From contig CAYZXL010000072.1 in NCBI GenBank assembly GCA_964482435.1, forward strand, positions 1-22,673: 22,673 nucleotides of DNA, read 5' to 3'. Under the pieces are notes generated by a model that saw nothing but the letters and a program-made list of their open reading frames with translations, searched no databases and was not told where the DNA came from. Origin of the DNA: CAYZXL01 sp964482435 (GTDB lineage: Bacteria > Auribacterota > JABMQX01). Positions 15,418 to 21,186 of this stretch are shown piece by piece (positions within the stretch are counted from its first letter, which is position 1; each line of letters starts with the position of its first letter). The translations under genes and the position numbers were made by a program.

Positions 15418-17022
15418 CTACTTACCTGGTATCCGGATGATCTCAAATCGGCAAGGCTTTTGATGCGAAGCCTCGGGCAGGATCACGAAGATCAGCCCAC
15501 CGTCTTGGCTGCCCGCTGAGGGCCGGCCGTTGATCCGCACATGAACTTCTGCCGCCGCGTTCTTTTTGGGCAAACGCACTCCCAGCTTCTGCGATCCGCC
15601 GCCCTCATACGTTCCCGTGACTCGGTCAAATCGCATGTTGTATTCCAGAATCCTGTCGCGCCACCTGAGGGTCTGCCCGAAACCTTTCTGCCAGAACTCT
15701 TCTGTTACTGTGGGCACAAGAAGGAGAGAACCGTCGAGCCGGAATTCGACCCCGAGCAGAAATCGCTGGACGATGCGGATCAGGTTGGCCGGATATTCAC
15801 AATAGGTGTTGGGGCCGGCCGCGACGAAGCCTCCCTTGCCGTCGGGTTGGTACCTTTCACGCCAATAGAAGCCGTTTTTGCGGCCCTCTTCGCAGACCTT
15901 TCGGATTCCTGCCAAAAGGCCTTCGGCGTCGCCCATGCGCGCCCGCGCCTGCGCGTCCAGATACCAGACCCGCCCCATCGCGGCCAAGTCGTGCCGTCTG
16001 GGGTGCGAGAATTCCCAGTCCTCGTAAGTTTCCGGCCGCGTGGCGATGCCCGTGGGCATCCCGCCGTAATAGAAACGCCTCTCGTCTTTCAGCTGCGGCC
16101 ACAAAATCGCACGCTGCTTGGCTGTCGCGACATCCAGAGCGATGGAAGCCCAATCCACGTCCGTCAGCCCATGACCCGCGATCAGTCCGTGCTGTGGATT
16201 ATAGTATTCGGCGAAGTGGTCCTTGACCCAGAACTGGCTCACAAAATGCCGCAGGATTCGCGCGGCCAACTCCTCGTATCTTTTTGCCCTCGCGGCATCT
16301 CCCATCACGCGATTCAGCGCCGCCACCCGGCGAAAAGCATCAACGGCATGGCACTGCGCAACGCCGTCCAACTCGATTCGGGCAGGCATCTCGATATAGT
16401 AGCCTCCGCCTTTGACAGCGCCTTGATCGTCAGTCAAAGAGGCAAGATGGTCTGCCGCCAGATTGACCGAGGGAAGTTGGGCCGCCAGCCACTTTTCGTC
16501 CAGCGTGGCCCGAAAGATATCATCGGCATTCTGGATGTACGTCGGGTCGGCGAGAGCCTCCAAAGGATTGCCCGGGACCCAGTGCGTGTACAGCCCGCCG
16601 TTCGGGGACACGGTCGCCACATGGTTCCCTTCGCCAACCTGACTGCCGGCCAAGGCGGGCAGAATGGCTATCGGCAAAGAGCCATCCTGACGTTGAAACG
16701 AGCGGACATAATCCCAATTGGCTTTCACAACCTCGGCTTGGCCGAGCCAGAGCAGCGCGTCGGTCATCTGGTGGCCGTCAAGCGAAGGATAGGTGTTACC
16801 GTAGCCGAATCCCTGGCCGTCCGCGCACACAGACCAGTAGCCGAAGAAAATCTTTGGGTTGACTGCCGCGAGCACGTTCTGCACAGCCGCTCGTTCGTAG
16901 GCCTGCAAAATCTCTTGATCCGGAAGTTCGGGCAAAACCAAGGGTGGCGGGCGCTCACCACCGAACCCCGCTGCCAGCAAGACCAGGATAATGGGGACCT
17001 TGAGAAGATGCGACGTGCTCAC
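15418..17022 (-). CDS. Exported six-hairpin glycosidase-like protein
   Basis: This 534-aa protein has a signal peptide (residues 1 to about 22) and then a helical region with the look of (alpha/alpha)6 glycosidases such as GH78, GH63 or amylo-1,6-glucosidases. Examples are YPSLDGHQMTDALLWLG (78-94), FQRQDGSLPIAILP, CHAVDAFRRVAALN, YEDWEFSHPRRHD, and YCEYPANLIRIVQRFLLG before a C-terminal beta domain with LLLVPTV. The catalytic acids cannot be named with confidence; D82, E and D in YEDWEF, and E in YCEYP are candidates. The start is a GTG, chosen because it begins the signal peptide and lies about 20 bases after a strong promoter (17043-17072). Given the rhamnose genes nearby, an alpha-rhamnosidase or unsaturated glucuronyl hydrolase-like role is possible but only inferred. 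Confidence 0.8.
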   Translation of the reverse strand: MSTSHLLKVPIILVLLAAGFGGERPPPLVLPELPDQEILQAYERAAVQNVLAAVNPKIFFGYWSVCADGQGFGYGNTYPSLDGHQMTDALLWLGQAEVVKANWDYVRSFQRQDGSLPIAILPALAGSQVGEGNHVATVSPNGGLYTHWVPGNPLEALADPTYIQNADDIFRATLDEKWLAAQLPSVNLAADHLASLTDDQGAVKGGGYYIEMPARIELDGVAQCHAVDAFRRVAALNRVMGDAARAKRYEELAARILRHFVSQFWVKDHFAEYYNPQHGLIAGHGLTDVDWASIALDVATAKQRAILWPQLKDERRFYYGGMPTGIATRPETYEDWEFSHPRRHDLAAMGRVWYLDAQARARMGDAEGLLAGIRKVCEEGRKNGFYWRERYQPDGKGGFVAAGPNTYCEYPANLIRIVQRFLLGVEFRLDGSLLLVPTVTEEFWQKGFGQTLRWRDRILEYNMRFDRVTGTYEGGGSQKLGVRLPKKNAAAEVHVRINGRPSAGSQDGGLIFVILPEASHQKPCRFEIIRIPGK

Positions 17023-17042
17023 CTGCTAACAACCTCGGGGAA

Positions 17043-17072
17043 AATATATGCCTGGCTGGCGAGCGATGTCAA
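17043..17072 (-). promoter_or_regulatory. Sigma70-like promoter of the six-hairpin glycosidase gene
   Basis: On the minus strand a perfect TTGACA (17067-17072) is followed after 18 bases by TATATT (17043-17048, five of six matches). The GTG start is about 20 bases beyond the -10 box, so the leader would be very short. The bases around the -35, CTTGACATCGCTCG, recur almost exactly at the SUMF1-like promoter (CTTGACATAGCTCG). Confidence 0.55.
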
Positions 17073-17294
17073 GGTAGTGTGGTTCATTGACGTATCAATA
17101 GAACTTCGGTAGACCGATCTGCCGCAGGGGCGGCCGACGCCAGATAACGCTGAGTGCCACCTGCCAGGCTCGGATAATTGACTATAGAATTCTGGGCAAA
17201 ATGGCGAAAAGGGATTTTGCAGGTTAGAACGCACCTCTTCCTGCGTAAGAGTACTTTCTCGTCGGCCTCTTTGCGCCCTTCCGGCCCACCGGTC

Positions 17295-17699
17295 TTAGCC
17301 CCTGTCCCGACGCTGCTGGTCTTGTCTTTGCCGTTCCTGTTGCTTTTCCCCCCACCGTCCCGGCATGTACCGGTAGCCGTGCTCGTCCCTCTCGTAACGG
17401 GGCGCGACCCAGACGGCGCGCGCGTGCGGCGGGACGGCCCAGCGGCCACGTTGCCAGACATACCGCTGGCCGCTCCAGTGCCAGTTGCCGTCAATCCAGA
17501 TGTGACCCCGGGAGGGCGGAGACGGCCGTCGCTCCATGATGATCGGCGGCGGGGCCTCGGGGACGATGATGTACTCCGGCTGCGGCTGCGCCACGTACAC
17601 CATCGCGCGGGGGGAGCGCTCGACGAGGCCGTAGCAGCCCAGCAGGCCCAGGGCTACGACACTGGCCGACACCCACATCAGTGCTTGAAGGGTCTTCAT
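17295..17699 (-). CDS. YXWGXW-type lipoprotein
   Basis: This 134-aa protein has a lipoprotein signal peptide with lipobox LLGC (19-22), so C22 should be lipidated. A proline-rich linker (about 38-63, with PEAPPPIIMERRP) leads to a tryptophan-rich region of YXWGXW-repeat type: HIWIDGNWHW, YVWQRGRW, AVWVAPRY and YMPGRWG, each pairing an aromatic strand with a GxW turn. The tail is a charged Q/R-rich stretch. The function of this family is unknown; an envelope or outer-membrane role is likely. The frame is open 12 codons further, but GGAGA seven bases before ATG 17699 and the signal peptide fix the start. A strong promoter with a palindrome over its -10 lies about 140 bases upstream, so expression is probably regulated. 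Confidence 0.85.
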   Translation of the reverse strand: MKTLQALMWVSASVVALGLLGCYGLVERSPRAMVYVAQPQPEYIIVPEAPPPIIMERRPSPPSRGHIWIDGNWHWSGQRYVWQRGRWAVPPHARAVWVAPRYERDEHGYRYMPGRWGEKQQERQRQDQQRRDRG

Positions 17700-17833
17700 G
17701 GTCGGTTCTCCTTTTTCAGACTGTGTTTGACTCACGTATCGCCCGGCAGGCGCCGGTTGCGCGCCGCAACAGAATCCGGGCCTACGTCATCAGCCTCTGT
17801 CCCTGAATTGCACGAACGACCATAACGATCAGA

Positions 17834-17850
17834 GGCAGTATCATACTGCC
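17834..17850. promoter_or_regulatory. Perfect 17-base palindrome over the -10 box (operator)
   Basis: The minus strand reads GGCAGTATGATACTGCC, an 8-bp perfect dyad around one central base. Its centre is the TATGAT -10 box of the promoter at 17840-17867. A dyad placed this way is the expected position for a dimeric repressor that blocks RNA polymerase. A hairpin role is less likely because the loop would be very short and no U-tract follows. Confidence 0.45.
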
Positions 17851-17867
17851 GGACGGTGGCCTGTCAA
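17840..17867 (-). promoter_or_regulatory. Sigma70-like promoter of the YXWGXW lipoprotein gene
   Basis: Minus-strand TTGACA (17862-17867, perfect) and TATGAT (17840-17845, five of six) are 16 bases apart. Transcription would start about 130 bases before the ATG at 17699, giving a long leader. Confidence 0.55.
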
Positions 17868-18097
17868 CATAATCTCTGATTCTGCGGCGTCAGTAAAAGG
17901 AAGAGACCTACTGGTGGCCTTGTTGGTATTCGTGTGCTTCGGTGTGATGGGAGGAGCAGGAATTGGAGCGGTCGCTCGCACACTCTCGATGAGCGCCTCA
18001 GTCTGGGCTTCTGATTGCATGTCGTCGAACTGGACGCCGCCGTCCCGGTTATCGGCGGTGAGCTTCGGTTGCCAACGAGCGAAATTGACGGCAAGGA
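17868..18097. other. 3' interval after the SUMF1-like gene
   Basis: With the leader of the YXWGXW gene, this makes a 398-base gap (17700-18097). This part holds no convincing gene or terminator. A minus-strand frame that continues past the SUMF1-like stop in another phase is S/T/P-rich and unrecognisable, so I treat it as non-coding. Confidence 0.4.
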
Positions 18098-18892
18098 CTA
18101 CGGAATTGTCCTCACGAGGCGGAAGCCCAGGTAGCCGCACCGGTCCGACGGCGAGTACCCGACGCGAACCGCCGAGCGGCAGTTGATGGCTTGGCTGCTC
18201 CAACCGCCCCCGCGCAAGACGCGGCTGGCCCCGCCGGCAGCGCCCTTAGGATCGACCACCTCCTTGTCTGCCGGGTACGCCCCACTGTACCGGTCCTCGC
18301 ACCACTCCTCCACGTTCCCGCTCATGTCATAGAGGCCCCAGAGATTGGGCTTCTTCTGGCCTACAGGCTGGGGTCCCCACGGGCTTGTATCCCAGTTGCC
18401 GCGGTACCACTGGTATTGGACGATCTCCGGAAGATCAGGGTCATCTCCCCAGTAGTACTCGCTTATCGTGCCCGCCCGACAGGCGTATTCCCATTCAGCC
18501 TCTGTAGGCAGGCGGTAAGTGACGTTTTCCTTCTGAGAGAGCTTTCGGGCGAATTCCTGCGCATCGTCCCAGCTCACGTTTTCCACTGGGTTCTTAGGAC
18601 CCTTAGAGTGGGACCGATTAGAGCCCATCACCTTCTCCCATTGTTCCTGCGTCACCTCATAGACGCCTATGTAGAACGCCTTTGTGAGAGTGACCTTGTG
18701 GACGGGTTTCTCGTCTGACTCCCCTTTCTCCGACCCCATCATGAAGGAGCCCGGCTGAATTAGCCGGAACCTCATCCCGATACTGTTCACCAACTCCTCC
18801 GGGACCTTCTTGAGCGGCGCTGGCCCGCCCTCGCACCAGGCGAAAGGCATGCACACCACGATTCCCAGGATTGCCTGAAACGTCTTTTTCAT
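18098..18892 (-). CDS. Exported SUMF1/FGE-sulfatase-domain protein
   Basis: This 264-aa protein has an N-terminal hydrophobic signal (about 1-20) and a full formylglycine-generating-enzyme (SUMF1) fold: GSFMMGS (48-54), YEVTQEQ (78-84), NPVENVSWDDAQEFA (101-115), RLPTEAEWEYA (127-137), GLYDMSGNVEEWC (186-198), RVLRGGGW (224-231) and GFRLV (256-260). In true FGEs a cysteine pair near the C-terminus binds copper and makes formylglycine in sulfatases. Here the equivalent stretch reads NCRSAVR with no clear second cysteine at the right distance, and no sulfatase is in the window. It is more likely one of the many SUMF1-fold proteins of unknown or ligand-binding role. AGGAGG six bases before ATG 18892 sets the start; an ATG 11 codons upstream lacks support. 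Confidence 0.88.
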   Translation of the reverse strand: MKKTFQAILGIVVCMPFAWCEGGPAPLKKVPEELVNSIGMRFRLIQPGSFMMGSEKGESDEKPVHKVTLTKAFYIGVYEVTQEQWEKVMGSNRSHSKGPKNPVENVSWDDAQEFARKLSQKENVTYRLPTEAEWEYACRAGTISEYYWGDDPDLPEIVQYQWYRGNWDTSPWGPQPVGQKKPNLWGLYDMSGNVEEWCEDRYSGAYPADKEVVDPKGAAGGASRVLRGGGWSSQAINCRSAVRVGYSPSDRCGYLGFRLVRTIP

Positions 18893-18978
18893 TTTCCGCC
18901 TCCTTTCTTCGCTTCGAGTCTCCACCGCATCTCTCCAATGCCCCTTCGGAAAATGCTTGATCGTTCTGTTTTCCTCCC

Positions 18979-19006
18979 ATCATGCTCCGGTCTCGAGCTA
19001 TGTCAA
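18979..19006 (-). promoter_or_regulatory. Candidate promoter of the SUMF1-like gene
   Basis: Minus-strand TTGACA (19001-19006, perfect) and CATGAT (18979-18984, four of six) are 16 bases apart, about 90 bases before the ATG. The sequence CTTGACATAGCTCG around the -35 differs at one base from that before the six-hairpin glycosidase gene. Confidence 0.38.
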
Positions 19007-19247
19007 GTCGATGTGCTTACGCAGCATTTCGTCAGGAGTCTCTTTTCGAGTAAGGCATCGCCTGTAACGTATAAACACCTGTATCAGGCGGCCTTAGTCG
19101 CCATCTCCGCCATTGTCTCCTCTGTGCCCGAGTAGTTGAAGTCGCGCCGCCCCGGTGAACACCGCTGCCACCCGCACGGGTGCTATGGGTCATTCCTTGG
19201 GGAACGTCGAGTGCTCTTAATCGGTTTCAAGGTTCTTGATCGAGAGG
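19007..19247. other. Intergenic stretch after the methyltransferase gene
   Basis: With the SUMF1 leader, the gap between genes is 355 bases (18893-19247). Apart from the promoter given separately I see no gene, RNA or clear terminator. Confidence 0.4.
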
Positions 19248-20006
19248 CTATCTATTTATCCTCTTCAGCGGTGTGGTCCAGAGATAAACCTTGTGTTCAG
19301 AGTCGTCTTCTTTCAGAGTAACCGTGACGACCTTGTCTGGCTTGACTCCTTTCATATCGAAGTCGTGCGACACAATCCGCGAGCCGGGCTTGAGCTTCTC
19401 CAACTGAGGGATCAGCTTCACATTCAGCTTCGGCAGCAGGTAAAGAGTGATCACGTTTGCCTTGCTGAGGTCGAGGGTGAAGATGTCCTTCTCCTCAACT
19501 GTAACGAGGTTCGCAACGTTGTTCTTCCGGGCATTTTCCAGGGACTCTTTCACGCACTGCCTGTCAATGTCGTAACCCACAGCCTTGCAGCCGTACCTCT
19601 TGGCCGCCGTCACCAGGATGCGCCCATCCCCGCAGCCAAGGTCGTAAACCAAGTCGCTCTTCTTGACTTCCGCCAATTCCAACATCTTGTCCACCACCAC
19701 CTGGGGTGTGGGGACAAATTGGACGTCTGGTCGTCTTGGGAATCGTTTGGTGTATTTTTCAAGCTCGGCGAGCTGCCTGCGGGCGGGTCTGAAGCCGGGG
19801 TAGACTCTCAAGGCGCGCCTGAATTGGACCATGGCCTCTTCGTATTTGCCTTCGTCGTACAGGTTCGCGCCCCTGTCGGTAAACATGACGGCAAGGAATT
19901 TCGCTGGTACGTAGAGCGCCGCGAAGGCGAGCACGAGAATCATAACACCCAACTTGATCTTCTTCCACACCCGAAATCGCGGCTTTTTGGGTTCGGCATC
20001 AGTCAT
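19248..20006 (-). CDS. Membrane-anchored TPR-methyltransferase fusion
   Basis: This 252-aa protein starts with a basic segment and one membrane helix (about 18-40). A single TPR-like helix pair follows (43-76, RGANLYDEGKYEEAMVQF), then a class I SAM-dependent methyltransferase domain with motif I VYDLGCGDGR (120-129), the acidic GYDID (144-148) that would hold the ribose of SAM, and GSRIVSHDFDM (208-218) in the post-IV region. The target is unknown; membrane tethering suggests a membrane protein, lipid or quinone substrate. The frame is open 71 codons further up, but GGGAG eight bases before ATG 20006 and the protein layout favour this start. It is the first of the minus-strand right block and seems to stand alone. 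Confidence 0.87.
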   Translation of the reverse strand: MTDAEPKKPRFRVWKKIKLGVMILVLAFAALYVPAKFLAVMFTDRGANLYDEGKYEEAMVQFRRALRVYPGFRPARRQLAELEKYTKRFPRRPDVQFVPTPQVVVDKMLELAEVKKSDLVYDLGCGDGRILVTAAKRYGCKAVGYDIDRQCVKESLENARKNNVANLVTVEEKDIFTLDLSKANVITLYLLPKLNVKLIPQLEKLKPGSRIVSHDFDMKGVKPDKVVTVTLKEDDSEHKVYLWTTPLKRINR

Positions 20007-20642
20007 ATCTTGGCTCCCATGATGAATGACTACTTCATCGTTTGATTTGTACTCTGGAGACCCATTGTGAGTATCTGAGAGAAAGGACAGAAGAGCCTCG
20101 CCACCAAAGAAAAGCATAACGCGCGTCGTGATCCCCAAGCAACAACGGACTTCAGGAACCGGAGAACTGACCAACGTCCTTGATGGTGCGGAACCTCCTG
20201 AGCGGACAGGAAAGCGCACGGGCTGAGGGGTTACCGATGACTATACCCGTGCACAAAGGGAAATCGCACGCTTTGTGAACAGTACTCAGCCCACCTCGCG
20301 TTTCCGGTGACGGGGACTCGTTAAGCGTCACGAGAAACGGCGCATTCAAGAAGGTTGTCGGGTGCAAGCAGGGACTTCGAAATCTTCGTCAAGAACGATT
20401 GCGAAAACGCCTTTTGGGAATTCGTAAGTGACGACATGGGCATCTGTCAGGAAGACGTCGGGTGTTACACATCCGTGGAACCAGTTTTTGCTCGTCAGCG
20501 GGCGCCTTTTATCCGCGTGGAATTGGCGATTTCCAAGCATGGAATGCGATGCGATTTGGCGATTTTTGGCTCCGCTTCATGCAGTGCTTTCCGCATCAAC
20601 AGGACGACCACTCCCTGCGCCGCTGGGTCGCTCGCAGGTTTT
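20007..20642. other. Gene-poor interval with two inverted repeats
   Basis: No supported gene. It holds a perfect 7-bp inverted repeat, CACAAAG (20252-20258) with CTTTGTG (20271-20277), and a longer imperfect one described separately (20299-20339). Small frames here show no family motif. The stretch also follows the stop of the beta-helix remnant and may be decayed sequence from that gene's surroundings. Confidence 0.4.
20299..20339. repeat. Imperfect 14-bp inverted repeat
   Basis: CGTTTCCGGTGACG (20299-20312) and CGTCACGAGAAACG (20326-20339) pair at 12 of 14 positions, with a two-base mismatch in the middle and a 13-nt loop. No T-run follows in either direction. It could be an RNA hairpin, a protein site, or the end of a lost mobile element. 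Confidence 0.35.
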
Positions 20643-20996
20643 CTACGGATTCTCCAAAACGCGGTGGAAGCGGCGGGGGACGAGGCTCGGCGCGACGCCT
20701 GTTGCCGAACCATCCTCAGTCCGGAACGTTCTTGTGTTGCCGGAGCAGGGGAACTTCGAGACGGCGAGGTGCCAGGTGAGGAGGTCGTCCGAGTAGAAGA
20801 CGGAATAGGTTTTGTCGGCGAGGGAGCTCCAGGTGAAGGTCGTTTGCTCGGGGTTCGGGCCACGGGTCAGGTCGTTGATGTAGAACTCGTACGCCCCCAT
20901 GCCCACAGTCAGGCTCTTCCCGCCGGACATGATTCTGTGCATTTCCACAATGCCCGTCTCCGCCAAATCCGGATCGTTGAATCCTGCATCACTCAT
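20643..20996 (-). pseudogene. C-terminal remnant of a choice-of-anchor/beta-helix protein
   Basis: This 117-codon frame reads like the end of a large exported planctomycete-type protein. It contains GMGAYEF (a form of the DMGAYEF motif that closes choice-of-anchor Q and related beta-helix regions), then NDLTRGPNPEQTTFTWSSL, KTYSVFYSDDLLTWHL and PPSLVPRRF-like residues (here APSLVPRRFHRVLENP). These are typical of the C-terminal beta-sandwich that reads W-S-S...Y-x-V-x-Y-S-x-D-L-x-x-W. The upstream part of such a protein, usually several hundred residues, is missing: the frame is closed by a TGA shortly above the ATG. It has no signal peptide and no good ribosome site, so it is most likely a gene fragment. 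Confidence 0.65.
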
Positions 20997-21060
20997 GCAA
21001 TACCGGAGATAAACTTTCTCTTTACATTGCCGTCACCGCCGCTGTACTTTCGCCAAAAGA

Positions 21061-21086
21061 TGTCTGACAGTGCTGCGATGCAGACA
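21061..21086. repeat. Short inverted repeat before the beta-helix gene
   Basis: TGTCTG (21061-21066) and CAGACA (21081-21086) are a perfect 6-bp dyad with a 14-nt spacer, about 100 bases upstream of the gene at 21187. It may be a regulator site or chance. Confidence 0.2.
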
Positions 21087-21186
21087 CCTGTGCAGTCTTG
21101 ACGGGATGCGCTCCATTCACGATGCCACGCGGTCTTTCACAGTGTTTGTGGACCATTTCTCAACAGGCGCAGGAAAGGCAAGTAGC

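Noticed and set aside
15541..17112. 523-codon plus-strand ORF
   Set aside because: It lies antisense to the exported glycosidase-like gene, which has a signal peptide, promoter and family-like motifs. The plus-strand translation has no recognisable domain.
17178..17825. 215-codon plus-strand ORF
   Set aside because: It is antisense to the YXWGXW lipoprotein gene, whose lipobox, ribosome site and promoter are clear.
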